The notes: generated by a model not told the origin, from the letters alone. A stretch of 64,000 nucleotides of DNA from JBCDJI01 sp964351865 (GCA_964351865.1 CAYGPJ010000010.1:47026-111025), one strand, 5' to 3'. Shown: positions 1 through 9,411, numbered from the stretch's first letter. A program made the numbers and translations.

Positions 1-2145
1 ATACATGCCCCAACGCCGGTAACGTTCATCGACATTGCGAACAATCATCAGTCCATCATCTAATCGGTTTTCATAAATTAATAATGAGGCGAAAGCCAGT
101 TCAACCCCGGTCCAGCAGGTGTTGGCCTGATCCACCCAGCAGTCTTCTGGCACATCATGCAGCAAGGTGTCGTTCGGCCACTGGCAATTGCGCAGCCCTT
201 GATCGGGGCGGTAATTCATCTTCATGATTGATTGCAGTGCTGTTTGTACCCGCTCTGGATTCAGCAGTGGCGGAAGTCCCGCCACGTGACAAGCCCATTG
301 ACCTATCATCTGATCTGTCAGGCATCCCAGATCACCTTCGCCATCGTCGTAGAGATTATAATACGAGCCGTTCCAGGTTTTATCTTCCAACGTTTTGGTG
401 CCTCGTTCCAACACTTCTCCGTACCGTTCAGCAGCCACCGCATCACCTAGTATTCGAGCAGTTGTTACAGCAGCCCTAATGGCGGCCAACCATTGAGTGG
501 CCACATAAGGAGCTATCCCATACATTGGAAAATTGTCGTAAGAGCACATAATACCATCCATGTCTGGCAACATGTCTTGGTTAGCATCACGTTCTCGTAA
601 AATGTATTCTAGGGCGCGTTGTGCTGATGACCAGACCGAAGCGAGGAACTCACGGTCACCGGTCACCAATCCCGCTCTGAGAATCATATAGGCATACTGA
701 CCTGGCATGTCCACGCGGATAGCTGACGCCTCGTTCGGGTCTTTGGCTAGAAAGTTGTGGTTGATGGCGTGACAAACGGATCCATCATCGTTTTGAAAGC
801 GCAGATGAGCTAAAAGCGAAACGCGATCCAGCTTCGGAAATAACGCTGCGGTGGCCACCGCTCCATACATAGCTACATCAGTAGTGGTCAATCCGGCATA
901 GCTCTGGTTAGGCGCCATTCCTTCGACAATTCCGAAATCTCCAGCGCGCGTATACCAGGAACCCGTGCGAAAGGTATTGAAGTGGGAGTTCACTTGGTCG
1001 AGCAAATAATTGGGTAGCGTGCTTTCATAGTAGGCATCGTGAAAAGCTCGAGTGCGTTCTCTCAAGTACATAATTTCGGACGCCCCGAACGCCGCGATCG
1101 CCTCGGGAGAATCGAAATGATTGGAATAAAAGTGCCCTTCGATATGTCGCTTTGTGTGCTCCGTCGCCGAGGCTGCTGTCTGGCTTAATGCGGCTTCGAG
1201 GTATCCGGGATTTCCGTCTTGATCGTCGGGAGTGCGGGCATGGCGGTTTGGAAAATCCCAATACATGCAGAAACTGTGTTCAAAAACACCTTGGGGAGCC
1301 AGTTCTTGTGAGCATCCTATCGAACCATAACTGTCGGGGGTGGCACGTGGTGACTGACTGGGGGCTTCGATCTTGTTGAGATGATCGCTGTTAATGTGAA
1401 TCTCAGGTATCTCGGGTTGGCGTAGAAATTTCTCCAAGAAGGGATGCAGATGTCCCCAGCACACACACATACGACTTTGAGGAGCCAGGGATGCCATTCC
1501 CATCGTCCCTGCCGAGCTGTGTATCGGATTTATGCCGTTTGCAGTTAACTGAAATGCAGCCCATTTTTCGTGCCGAATGACTTCGCTGCTCCATGTCTTC
1601 TCTAAGACATCATACCCGACACAATTTCTCATGGACGCCAGCAACGTAACACGAGCAGACCCCGAGGATTGATTGACTACGGTAAAATCGAAATAAGTAA
1701 TTGGGAGGGCTGAATGATAGGCATCATGTGGAATAAAGGGAGACCACGCGCTCAACTTCACTTCAAAGGGCATGCCATCGGCTTGATACTTCAGGTTGGC
1801 GAAAGGAACCGTCGCGTCATATTCTATCCTGTCGACGCCGTCGAGCCACGGGAAGATATAGTGAAATTCATGAGTTCGCATCCCTGCCGAGCCATGGCTG
1901 TCTTCGATTTCGAGCAACCGGATGCGAGGTTCTTGTCCTTCCACTTGATAACGCAGAAGAAAAAAGAGAACGGGCATGGATGATTCCGTAAAGAGAGCTC
2001 CGCGTCCCGAGGGGCGATTATTAAATATGTTCCAATTATAAAAGCGTCCGTCCTGACGAATTTCAAACCAACCGGCTCCCATTCCTCCTAAAGCTAATCC
2101 GCTACGAGGTTTATGTTGGCGTTCTGTTGTTGCTCGGTAAGACAT
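1..2145 (-). CDS. GH116 glucosylceramidase-like glycosidase, C-terminus beyond the window
   Basis: An uninterrupted reading frame of 715 codons runs from an ATG at 2145 to the left edge with no stop, so the C-terminus lies outside. The translation starts MSYRATTERQHKPRSG and carries family GH116 landmarks: a TDQMIGQW motif whose Asp (about residue 611) matches the family acid/base position, and CWTGVELAFASL just before the edge. The segment around VEG (Glu about 408) precedes a TTTDVAMYG block aligned with the nucleophile region, but I cannot assign the nucleophile with certainty. No signal peptide is visible, so it is probably cytoplasmic and acts on beta-glucosides or related glycosides. 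It is divergent from a GH130 phosphorylase, which suggests use of imported oligosaccharides. The family call is firm; the substrate is not. Confidence 0.85.
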   Translation of the reverse strand, partial: MSYRATTERQHKPRSGLALGGMGAGWFEIRQDGRFYNWNIFNNRPSGRGALFTESSMPVLFFLLRYQVEGQEPRIRLLEIEDSHGSAGMRTHEFHYIFPWLDGVDRIEYDATVPFANLKYQADGMPFEVKLSAWSPFIPHDAYHSALPITYFDFTVVNQSSGSARVTLLASMRNCVGYDVLEKTWSSEVIRHEKWAAFQLTANGINPIHSSAGTMGMASLAPQSRMCVCWGHLHPFLEKFLRQPEIPEIHINSDHLNKIEAPSQSPRATPDSYGSIGCSQELAPQGVFEHSFCMYWDFPNRHARTPDDQDGNPGYLEAALSQTAASATEHTKRHIEGHFYSNHFDSPEAIAAFGASEIMYLRERTRAFHDAYYESTLPNYLLDQVNSHFNTFRTGSWYTRAGDFGIVEGMAPNQSYAGLTTTDVAMYGAVATAALFPKLDRVSLLAHLRFQNDDGSVCHAINHNFLAKDPNEASAIRVDMPGQYAYMILRAGLVTGDREFLASVWSSAQRALEYILRERDANQDMLPDMDGIMCSYDNFPMYGIAPYVATQWLAAIRAAVTTARILGDAVAAERYGEVLERGTKTLEDKTWNGSYYNLYDDGEGDLGCLTDQMIGQWACHVAGLPPLLNPERVQTALQSIMKMNYRPDQGLRNCQWPNDTLLHDVPEDCWVDQANTCWTGVELAFASLLIYENRLDDGLMIVRNVDERYRRWGMY

Positions 2146-2573
2146 AATAATATGGTTAACGTTAATGCTGTTGATTTGACAGAATTGAGACAATGGACAT
2201 TCCTTGCATATTGATGCCAGAGTCCTGCAAAGTTCGGGGAATCTCAGGGTATTACTTTTGATGCGCCCAAAGATTGAGGATGTGTATACATTGCTGAATA
2301 CAAACAACTTAAAAATAGACTTATGATTCTATGGGTAGGACCTAACGGATACTGATTGATCATTCATTCCAATATACTGACTATCTAGATGCTGATTCGT
2401 GATCGTTTTCTATTGTATTTGCTAGTGTTCTTCTATTGTGATGTCTGGTGATTAATCACCAGATAAAAAGTGTGCCAATAAAATCGACTGATAGATGTCA
2501 GGTTTTATTTTTTCACGACCTAATAATGCCAAGTAGTTTAACATTAAATCAACAAACTTAAGAAGCGTATACT
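2146..2573. other. intergenic region between divergent glycosidase genes
   Basis: This 428-base AT-rich gap separates two divergent carbohydrate genes and must hold both promoters. Apart from the palindrome at 2444-2463 I see no open frame, tRNA or convincing terminator. Neither start codon has a strong Shine-Dalgarno sequence. Confidence 0.6.
2444..2463. promoter_or_regulatory. perfect 20-bp palindrome, candidate operator
   Basis: The sequence TCTGGTGATTAATCACCAGA is exactly its own reverse complement. It lies 110 bases upstream of the GH130 start and about 300 bases upstream of the GH116 start. Its length and symmetry suit a dimeric repressor or activator; no regulator gene is adjacent, so the partner is unknown. 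Confidence 0.5.
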
Positions 2574-3749
2574 ATGTTCAAGAAAGAATCGTTCGACCAA
2601 CGTAAGCAACGACTACTAGCCGATCAGGAAAAATTGTTAAACCGTAAAAATGAAGTGGACCCCCGGTGGGATAACGGCGTCTATCTTCGGTTTAAATACC
2701 CTGTTGCTACGCGGGCACATGTGCCGCTTAGCTGGAGATACGATTTTCATCCGGAGCGAAATCCGTTCTTTATGGAGCGCATGGGGATGAATGCCGCTTT
2801 CAATTCCGGTGCAATTGAGCACGAGGGAAAGATTCATCTGTGCGTCCGGCTGGAAGGGGACGACCGCAAGTCTTTTTTCGGCATCTGTGAATCCGTTAAC
2901 GGGCTGGAACATTTTCGCTTTCGTGACAAACCCGAAGTGATTCCTGAAACCGATCGTCCGGACACGAATGTTTACGACATGCGTTTGGTGAAACACGAGG
3001 ATGGTTGGATTTATGGACTATTCTGTACGGAGCGAAAAGATCCCAATGCACTTGCTCATGATACATCCTCAGCAGAAGCACAGTGCGGGATCGTTCGTAC
3101 CAAGGATCTAAAAGCATGGGAGCGCCTATCAGATCTGCAATCACCATCTCCTCAGCAACGCAATGTCGTGCTTCATCCGGAATTTGTGAACGGAAAATAT
3201 CTACTCTACACCCGACCACAGGATGGCTTCATTGATGCCGGTTCTGGTGGAGGGATCGGATATGGTTTTAGTGATTCGATGGAACAGGCGGAAGTGAGAG
3301 AAGAACTGGTCATGGATCCTAGAGTTTATCATACCATCAAGGAAGTGAAGAATGGACAAGGACCTCCCCCGATTAAGACAGAGCAGGGTTGGTTACATTT
3401 AGCGCATGGTGTGCGCGGCACCGCCACCGGGCTTCGCTATGTCCTGTATTTGTTGATGACCGACCTTGAGGCACCCTGGAGAGTGATTCATCGTCCCGGC
3501 GGGCACTTTATTGCAGCATGGGAACAGGAGCGGTTGGGAGATCTCGTTAATGTTGCATTTGCCAACGGCTGGGTTAAACGTGACGACGGGTCGGTTCTGA
3601 TTTATTATGCCTCCTGTGATACAACCTTACACGTGGCCTACAGTACGGTTGAACGTATGGTTGATTATTGCGTCAATACACCTGAGGATCCGCTACGTTC
3701 GGCGGACTGTGTCCAGCAGCGCATAGATCTGGTGGAGCGGAACCGATGA
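2574..3749 (+). CDS. GH130 phosphorylase, probably 4-O-beta-D-mannosyl-D-glucose phosphorylase
   Basis: This 391-residue protein closely resembles the mannosylglucose phosphorylase branch of GH130, which cleaves 4-O-beta-mannosyl-glucose with phosphate to give mannose 1-phosphate and glucose. The ERNPFFMERMGMNAAFNSGA block (residues 61-80) is characteristic, and Asp135 in VYDMRL is at the expected general acid position. No signal peptide is present, so it should act in the cytoplasm on imported disaccharide. The length is normal for the branch. It is transcribed away from the GH116 gene, and a shared operator is plausible. Activity on a related beta-mannoside is the main alternative. Confidence 0.85.
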   Translation: MFKKESFDQRKQRLLADQEKLLNRKNEVDPRWDNGVYLRFKYPVATRAHVPLSWRYDFHPERNPFFMERMGMNAAFNSGAIEHEGKIHLCVRLEGDDRKSFFGICESVNGLEHFRFRDKPEVIPETDRPDTNVYDMRLVKHEDGWIYGLFCTERKDPNALAHDTSSAEAQCGIVRTKDLKAWERLSDLQSPSPQQRNVVLHPEFVNGKYLLYTRPQDGFIDAGSGGGIGYGFSDSMEQAEVREELVMDPRVYHTIKEVKNGQGPPPIKTEQGWLHLAHGVRGTATGLRYVLYLLMTDLEAPWRVIHRPGGHFIAAWEQERLGDLVNVAFANGWVKRDDGSVLIYYASCDTTLHVAYSTVERMVDYCVNTPEDPLRSADCVQQRIDLVERNR

Positions 3750-3898
3750 GTTAAGCAGGGGACTAGTGAATCTGGCGACTATAAAAGGAGGGGGAACCAA
3801 AGTAGGGTGAAAAGAAGTGCAATGGTTAAAATCTATTAATGTTGTCACCTGCCTTTTTTTCTTTTGCAAGTGTTTTGTCTGAGGTTGGAGTTGGCGGT

Positions 3899-4327
3899 TC
3901 AACTCTCCGGTTTTTCGGACATTTTCAAAATCGTGTCATACTCCTTCTTACGTAGCGGCATGACCGAGAGTCGCGACTGTTTGATCAGCGCGATCTCAGA
4001 CAGAGCAGGAGTGGCTTTGACTTCTTTCAGGCTGACGCAGCGTTTCAGGGTTTTGACGGCTTTGAGATCGACCACCGACCAGTCGCCTTCCTTGGCAGTG
4101 GGATCCGGATAGGCTTCCTTGACGACTTCGCAGACTCCTTGCACCGCGGGATCGGTGACACTGCGGTAGAAAAAGACCAGGTCGCCTTTTTTCATGGCAC
4201 GCAGGTTGTTGCGCGCCTGATAATTACGGACGCCATCCCACAAGGTTTTCTTGTCCTTGAGTAGTTGCTCCCAGGGATACTTTTCCGGTTCCTGTTTCAC
4301 CAGCCAGTAGTTTTTTGAATCAGCCAT
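3899..4327 (-). CDS. EVE domain protein
   Basis: The 142 residues form a single EVE domain (PUA-like fold, thymocyte nuclear protein 1 type). The opening YWLVKQEPEKYPWEQL, the central LWDGVRNYQARNNLRAM and the GDLVFFYRS strand are diagnostic. Bacterial EVE proteins are thought to bind modified bases in DNA or RNA; the ligand here is not known. The length is typical and no other domain is attached. It lies 42 bases downstream of the peptidase-like gene on the same strand, so co-transcription is possible. Confidence 0.85.
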   Translation of the reverse strand: MADSKNYWLVKQEPEKYPWEQLLKDKKTLWDGVRNYQARNNLRAMKKGDLVFFYRSVTDPAVQGVCEVVKEAYPDPTAKEGDWSVVDLKAVKTLKRCVSLKEVKATPALSEIALIKQSRLSVMPLRKKEYDTILKMSEKPES

Positions 4328-4369
4328 GAGGTGTAATGTAGAATAAATGAGAGTAAAGGCCAGTCGTCG

Positions 4370-5257
4370 TCAGTCGAATTTGCGGCGATATTTTTCGTAT
4401 TCCTCTTTTAATGCGGCGTAGCTCTCGTATTGATAAATTTTGGAAGCGGCCTCCTGCATCGTGCCACCTTCGATGGTGAAATTGATCAGATCGACCAGCA
4501 GTTTTTTTTCATGCTCGTCGGTGAGAAAGTCAACGAACATGGCGGCTTCCCCGTAAAAAGAGGACAATACGTCGCCTGACATGGTCCCGTAACCTTGTTC
4601 TTGTTTCAGCAGGTCATCCAGATCCCAGTCCGCTTTTTTCCGTCCCATCTTCGCTCGAAACTCATTGGTGCTCATGTTTTCCCGGGCTCCAAAATATTCC
4701 GCCACGCCTTCATTGAGCCAGGTGGGAACATGTCTGGGGAAAATTCGGTTAAAAACCAGATGGGTCATTTCGTGATTGAGCGTCATGCCTTTGGTATCGA
4801 ATTTTCCGGTGTGATCTTCAGCTGGAAAATAGAATTCGTTACCGCGGCAAACTCCGCCGATCCAGTCGAGCCCGGCGATCGTGTTCGACCATTTTTTCCA
4901 ACGAGGATAATCCGGGATGACAAAGATATGTGACTTAGTATCGCCCATTTTGTCTTCCGGGTGTCCCATGAACTCCATAATTTCTTCGTAAATCCCTTCT
5001 GCGCGACGGGCGATTTTGGATGGGCTCCGCTCGTAGTGCAGGATGAAGTGTTCGGTTTCGACGTGTTTCAACGGATCGAAATACTCCTCGGTCAAGGTGG
5101 GGTGGCCCCAGTCAGTGCTGATATTCGGATTTGAAAGTTCTTCAAACGAATCCACTTTCTCCATACTGAAAGATTGAGCATGCAGGTTTGAGGCGAAAGG
5201 CATTGAAGTGAGCAGACCTATTCCGCAAGTCAGGAGGTATTTTTTGAGTGAAATCAT
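4370..5257 (-). CDS. secreted gluzincin-type peptidase-like protein (DUF1570/peptidase MA-like)
   Basis: This 295-residue protein has an N-terminal signal peptide (hydrophobic stretch about residues 7-22, likely cleavage after LHA) and a metallopeptidase signature HEMTH at residues 162-166. Glu183 in the following LNEGVAEYFG provides the gluzincin third ligand. That arrangement is usual for peptidase MA-like/DUF1570 proteins, which are predicted zinc proteases exported from the cytoplasm. The substrate is unknown. The C-terminal third is helical and acidic/basic without a recognisable domain. Confidence 0.7.
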   Translation of the reverse strand: MISLKKYLLTCGIGLLTSMPFASNLHAQSFSMEKVDSFEELSNPNISTDWGHPTLTEEYFDPLKHVETEHFILHYERSPSKIARRAEGIYEEIMEFMGHPEDKMGDTKSHIFVIPDYPRWKKWSNTIAGLDWIGGVCRGNEFYFPAEDHTGKFDTKGMTLNHEMTHLVFNRIFPRHVPTWLNEGVAEYFGARENMSTNEFRAKMGRKKADWDLDDLLKQEQGYGTMSGDVLSSFYGEAAMFVDFLTDEHEKKLLVDLINFTIEGGTMQEAASKIYQYESYAALKEEYEKYRRKFD

Positions 5258-5397
5258 GATTTATTACCTTTATTACCGCTACGTTAAGCTGGCGGGCTTG
5301 TAAATCTTTATCGCCCGCAGATCCGCTGGCCAGGAGTTGAACTTTCCCTTAAAAAGATGCTTGCGTTCACAAGCCGCCTGCCTAGCTTTTATTTCCT

Positions 5398-5553
5398 ATG
5401 TCACAACATAAAAGCTTACGTGGATCGAGCAAGATCATCATCAAACGCAACGTGCTCAAGCGCTTCGAACGTGTCGAATTGCTGAAAGAACGCGGCGAAT
5501 GGAAAGAGGGTGAACGCGTGATCGGTCTGAAAAAAACCAAGCCTGCTGAATAA
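5398..5553 (+). CDS. Chlamydia/Verrucomicrobia-type small basic protein
   Basis: A 51-residue, lysine/arginine-rich ORF starts at ATG 5398 and contains KRNVLKRFERVELLKERGEW followed by KEGERVIGLKKTKP. This matches the very conserved small basic protein of Chlamydiae and Verrucomicrobia (TIGR04137 type), which has been suspected to be ribosome-associated. It is a single-domain protein of the usual length. The gene is short but its conservation makes it real, and it is the best taxonomic marker in the window. It is divergent from the peptidase-like gene and precedes a pseudouridine synthase that acts on rRNA. Confidence 0.85.
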   Translation: MSQHKSLRGSSKIIIKRNVLKRFERVELLKERGEWKEGERVIGLKKTKPAE

Positions 5554-5581
5554 ACAGCCTGGCAGGCAACTACCTGGAGTT

Positions 5582-5626
5582 AAACCGGTTCGGGCTGCAT
5601 TTCAGCATGCCTGCATCCGGTTTTCT
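5582..5626 (+). terminator. possible weak terminator after the small basic protein gene
   Basis: AAACCGG at 5582-5588 can pair with CCGGTTT at 5617-5623, followed by a short T-rich run. The stem is short and the loop long, so this is a tentative call. Confidence 0.3.
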
Positions 5627-5637
5627 GCTTTCCCCCT

Positions 5638-6336
5638 GTGCGCATCAATCGATATTTAGCCTCCGCCGGACTCGGCTCCCGCCGCGCCTGTGAAAAACTG
5701 GTGCTGGACGGCATGGTTGAGGTGAATGGTCGTCTGGTCGTGGATTTAGCCACCAAAATCTCCGACGGCGATACAGTTGAGGTGAATGGCAAAAAGGTCG
5801 AAACCGAGCGGCGACTGGTGCTGGCGATGTATAAACCGCCGGGTTACATCTGCTCGCGCGAGGACATGGAAAATCGCAAAACGATTTTTGATCTGTTGCC
5901 CCAGAGCGGCCCGCGTCTTTTTTATGTCGGGCGACTGGATAAAGACAGCGAAGGCCTGCTGATTGTCACCAACGACGGCGAACTGTGCCAGCAACTCTCG
6001 CATCCCAGCAAGAAAGTAGCCAAAACCTATGAGGTCGGGGTGCTACCGAAATTTGATCGGGCGGTCATCCCTAAGTTTTTAAAAGGCTTTCAGATTGAGT
6101 CGGGCTTTGCCAAAGCGGAAGAGGTGTATGTCATTCACGATTTCCTGATCAAGGTCGTCCTAAAGCAGGGGCTTAAACGTCAGCTGCGACTGATGTTCAG
6201 CGTGATGGGATTCCGGGTAAAGCACTTGAAACGCACCCACATCGGCGGACTGGATCTCGGCAATCTCAAAAAGGGCGCATTCAAGAAATTGAACGAGCGC
6301 GATCTCAAAAGGATTTTTCGGGAACCTCGTCAATAA
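5638..6336 (+). CDS. RsuA/RluB-family pseudouridine synthase
   Basis: The 232-residue protein has an N-terminal S4 RNA-binding domain (about residues 1-60: INRYLASAGLGSRRACEKLV) and a pseudouridine synthase domain with the catalytic Asp101 in GRLDKDSEGL. The KTYEVGV and GLKRQLRLM motifs place it with the RsuA/RluB/RluE/RluF group, which isomerise single uridines in 16S or 23S rRNA. The exact target cannot be read from sequence. The start is GTG at 5638, right at the S4 domain; no upstream in-frame ATG is available. Confidence 0.85.
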   Translation: MRINRYLASAGLGSRRACEKLVLDGMVEVNGRLVVDLATKISDGDTVEVNGKKVETERRLVLAMYKPPGYICSREDMENRKTIFDLLPQSGPRLFYVGRLDKDSEGLLIVTNDGELCQQLSHPSKKVAKTYEVGVLPKFDRAVIPKFLKGFQIESGFAKAEEVYVIHDFLIKVVLKQGLKRQLRLMFSVMGFRVKHLKRTHIGGLDLGNLKKGAFKKLNERDLKRIFREPRQ

Positions 6337-6451
6337 TCCGCAGGGGGAGGTCGGCGATTTTTGTTCTTTTTTAGCTCTGCCAACAGCATCTGCTTGCGGT
6401 AGGATTGCTACCAGATTAACTCAGTAGCCCAACAACACTTTTTTTAATATT

Positions 6452-7858
6452 ATGCCTAAGAAAAAATCAGCTCAGTCAGCTCAGAAAAAGAAAGCTTTGT
6501 GGTCCGGTCGGTTTTCCACCGGAGTGGATGCCGCCGTGCAGAAATTCAGTCGCTCCGTGCAGTTCGACTGGCGACTTTATCAGCAGGACATTCGTGGTAG
6601 CATCGCCCATGCGCGTATGCTGAAGAAAATCGGTGTGCTCACGGCCACCGAACTGCGGGCGATAGAGGTGGGGCTGAGAAAAATCGGCAAGCAGATTGAC
6701 GACGGCAAGTTCAAGTGGGACGAGTCGCTGGAAGATGTGCACATGAACATCGAATCCGCCCTGACCAAGCTGACTCCGGCCGGAGCCAAGCTACACACGG
6801 CACGCAGTCGGAATGATCAGGTCGCGACCGATATGCGGCTGTGGGTCAAAGAGCAGATTGAATTGATGGCGGGCAACGTCGAGTTGCTGCAGAAGACTCT
6901 GGTCGTCATGGGTGGTAAGAACCTCGATGTCTGCATTCCCGGCTACACTCACTTGCAAAGGGCACAGCCGGTTTACCTGGCGCACCATTTACTCGCTTAC
7001 GTAGAAATGTTGGAACGAGATAAGGGGCGTTTGGCCGATTGCTTTAAGCGGGCTGATGTGATGCCGCTTGGATCCGGTGCGTTGGCCGGAACCACCATCA
7101 AGCTGGATCGTAATTTTACCGCCAAAGAGCTGGGATTTGAATCGATTTCCCAGAACTCGTTGGATGCCGTCAGTGATCGCGATTTTATGGTGGAATTCAC
7201 CTTTGTCTGTTCGTTGATCATGGTGCATCTGTCTCGCTTGGCTGAAGATCTGATTCTGTGGTCGAGCTCTGAGTTTGATTACATCCGGATTGGCGATGCC
7301 TACACGACGGGTTCGAGTCTGATGCCGCAGAAGAAAAATCCGGACGTGGCCGAACTGGTGAGGGGTAAATCCGCACGGGTGATCGGTGACGTGCAGTCGC
7401 TGTTAGTGCTGCTGAAAGGTCTGCCGATGACTTACAACCGGGATCTGCAGGAAGATAAGGAACGCCTCTTCGATGCGGTGGATACCACTTCTGATGCGCT
7501 GATCTTGACCGCCGGCATGCTGGACCAGACTGAAGTGAAGGCCGAGAGCTGCGCCGCCGCAGTGGCTGATCCATTTTTGTTTGCCACCGACATTGCCGAT
7601 TACTTCGTTAATAAAGGCGTCGCCTTCCGGCATGCGCATGAAGTGGTGGGAAAGGCCGTCGCGCTGGCCGAGCAGAACAAGGTCGGGCTAGATGAATTGA
7701 CCGTGAAAGAATGGCAGGAACTGAATCCGGCTGCTGATGCCCGCATCAAGCAATGCTTCAAACTCGAAACCGCCATGGCGAAACGGAATATCACCGGCGC
7801 ACCGGGCACGAAACAGGTACGCGAGCAGTTGCTGCGGTGGATGGATGCTTTAGAGTAG
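6452..7858 (+). CDS. argH: argininosuccinate lyase
   Basis: The 468-residue protein catalyses the last step of arginine synthesis, splitting argininosuccinate into arginine and fumarate. It has the lyase signature GSSLMPQKKNPD near residues 287-298, with LHTARSRNDQVATDMRLW and GYTHLQRAQP in the expected order. N-terminal residues 1-14 are a basic, low-complexity extension before LWSGRF, where most ArgH proteins begin. The length is normal otherwise. It leads the lysine synthesis genes, with a dyad repeat in the gap to lysA, so it may not be strictly co-transcribed with them. Confidence 0.95.
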   Translation: MPKKKSAQSAQKKKALWSGRFSTGVDAAVQKFSRSVQFDWRLYQQDIRGSIAHARMLKKIGVLTATELRAIEVGLRKIGKQIDDGKFKWDESLEDVHMNIESALTKLTPAGAKLHTARSRNDQVATDMRLWVKEQIELMAGNVELLQKTLVVMGGKNLDVCIPGYTHLQRAQPVYLAHHLLAYVEMLERDKGRLADCFKRADVMPLGSGALAGTTIKLDRNFTAKELGFESISQNSLDAVSDRDFMVEFTFVCSLIMVHLSRLAEDLILWSSSEFDYIRIGDAYTTGSSLMPQKKNPDVAELVRGKSARVIGDVQSLLVLLKGLPMTYNRDLQEDKERLFDAVDTTSDALILTAGMLDQTEVKAESCAAAVADPFLFATDIADYFVNKGVAFRHAHEVVGKAVALAEQNKVGLDELTVKEWQELNPAADARIKQCFKLETAMAKRNITGAPGTKQVREQLLRWMDALE

Positions 7859-7860
7859 AA

Positions 7861-7945
7861 AGGTAGGGCGGTTTGTCTCAAACCGCCGGGCGTAGCCTTT
7901 TTTAAAACGGGAGCTAGCGCTTTGGGGACAAAACGCACTACCTTG
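7861..7945. repeat. GTAGGGC-type intergenic repeat
   Basis: The gap between argH and lysA begins GGTAGGGCGG and contains GGCGGTTTG/CAAACCGCC as a hairpin (two arms around a TCT loop), then an arm reading AGCGCTTTGGGGACAAAACG and ending CACTACC. The ending closely resembles the copy near 57030-57055. It is an intergenic repeat of unknown function that may also attenuate transcription. Confidence 0.6.
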
Positions 7946-7963
7946 GAACAACAGGATATTTTT

Positions 7964-9226
7964 ATGAATCGTGATTTATTAGAAAAATTAGCAGAGCAGG
8001 TGGGGACGCCGTTCTGGTCGGTGGATGCGCAGGAACTGCGTCGTCGTATTGCGGACGTAGTGGCGTTGACCGATAGCGAAGGGCTGCAGGCCCGCTTTGC
8101 CATGAAATCGTGCCCGTTGCATGCCGTGATGAAAGAGATGCGGGGAGCCGGACTGTGGATTGATGCGGTCAGCGCTAATGAATGCCTGCGCGCCCGCGCC
8201 AATGGATTTGCGGGCGGTCAGGAACCTCCGGTGATTCTCTATACCACTGATGTGTTTCGCGATAACTGGCAAGAAGCAGTCTTCGATGAAAAAGTTCTGC
8301 CGAACCTGGGCTCTCCGGGTATGCTGCAGGATCTGGTGGATGCCGGATACGTCGGACCGATCGCGATTCGCGTCAACGTCGGTTTCGGACACGGACACGT
8401 CAACACCTGCGACACCGGTGGCCCCAGTTCCAAACACGGGATCTGGTGGCAGGATGCGGTTGACTTTGCCGCCAAAGCCAAAGCCGCCGGATGTCCCGTC
8501 ACGATGCTGCACACTCACGTCGGCAGTGGACCGAAGCAACAGGAGTTGCGCGATAACATGCAACGCATCGTCGATGTCTTTGCCGAATGGGCTGGAGCCT
8601 TTCCGGATCTGACCGCGGTGAGCCTCGGGGGCGGTCTGCCTTGGAATTATCGTGAAGAGGAGGAACTCAATATTGCGGACTTAAAAACCATTCTGGTTGA
8701 GGGACGTAAGCGTCTGAGTGAGATCGTCGGGCAAGACATTCGTCTGGAAATCGAACCGGGACGATATCTGGTTGCTTCCAGCGCCACGTTGGTCACCCGG
8801 GTGACCGACTACAAGCAGACCCAGACCAACGAAAAGGGTAAAGGCCATGACTTTGCTATGGTGGATGCCGGATTCATCGACCTGATCCGTCCGGCCATGT
8901 ATGGCAGCTACCACCGGATTACGCTGCCGGGCTGTAGCGGCGAAGAAACCGCTTACTGCGTGGCTGGACCGATCTGTGAAAGCGGCGACGTCTTTACCCG
9001 CGGCGCCGATGAAATGCTGGAGCCGCGACTGCTGCCGAAACCGGAGAAGGGGGATCTGCTCTGCATTCACGACGGCGGAGCCTACGGTTATGTCATGAGC
9101 AGCAACTACAATTCTATCGGTCGTGTCCCGCAGGTGTGGCAAGATGGAGACATCTGCCGCCTCGTATCCCGCAGAGAGACTTTAGAAGATGTGATGAACG
9201 CTGAAGTGGATGAACCGCTAAACTGA
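7964..9226 (+). CDS. lysA: diaminopimelate decarboxylase
   Basis: The 420-residue fold-III PLP enzyme converts meso-diaminopimelate to lysine. Lys48 in RFAMKSCP is the expected Schiff-base lysine, resembling the QKACS form of the Escherichia coli enzyme. HTHVGSG, LEIEPGRYLVA and the C-terminal CESGDVF motif are present. I chose ATG 7964 because the in-frame TTG at 7922 lies inside a repeat and adds residues with no homology. The adjacent dapF, dapA and dapB support the assignment over related ornithine/arginine decarboxylases. Confidence 0.9.
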   Translation: MNRDLLEKLAEQVGTPFWSVDAQELRRRIADVVALTDSEGLQARFAMKSCPLHAVMKEMRGAGLWIDAVSANECLRARANGFAGGQEPPVILYTTDVFRDNWQEAVFDEKVLPNLGSPGMLQDLVDAGYVGPIAIRVNVGFGHGHVNTCDTGGPSSKHGIWWQDAVDFAAKAKAAGCPVTMLHTHVGSGPKQQELRDNMQRIVDVFAEWAGAFPDLTAVSLGGGLPWNYREEEELNIADLKTILVEGRKRLSEIVGQDIRLEIEPGRYLVASSATLVTRVTDYKQTQTNEKGKGHDFAMVDAGFIDLIRPAMYGSYHRITLPGCSGEETAYCVAGPICESGDVFTRGADEMLEPRLLPKPEKGDLLCIHDGGAYGYVMSSNYNSIGRVPQVWQDGDICRLVSRRETLEDVMNAEVDEPLN

Positions 9227-9249
9227 GAGACTGGGAACGGGAAAATTAA

Positions 9250-9411
9250 ACCACTAATGGACACTAATTCACACTAATTTCAGGAATATTACAGTTGTAG
9301 CAGCGCCTGTCGCAGGCGCTAGTTCCCGAAGATGGTATTTTAAAATAAGAAATCAACTGTTTTAGGGAATTATTAGTGTCCATTAGTGTCCATTAGTGTT
9401 TATTAGCGGTT
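9250..9411. repeat. inverted-repeat element built of ATTAGTGTCC decamers
   Basis: ATTAGTGTCC occurs twice in tandem at 9372-9391, followed by ATTAGTGTTT and ATTAGCGGTT. The reverse complement of a similar series occupies about 9250-9281. Between the arms lies GTAGCAGCGCCTG with a GCGCCTG/CAGGCGC hairpin. The layout, two outward arms around a central hairpin, resembles a non-autonomous mobile or REP-like element. No coding capacity is present. Confidence 0.55.

Noticed and set aside
228..479. Two overlapping plus-strand frames within the first 500 bases
   Set aside because: They lie antisense to the GH116 gene, whose long reading frame and family motifs explain the sequence.
1025..1594. Minus-strand frames of 60-80 codons near 1-1.6 kb
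   Set aside because: They are in other frames of the GH116 gene and have no homology or start signals.
7922..7963. TTG at 7922 as the lysA start
   Set aside because: The added residues come from a dispersed repeat and family homology begins at ATG 7964.
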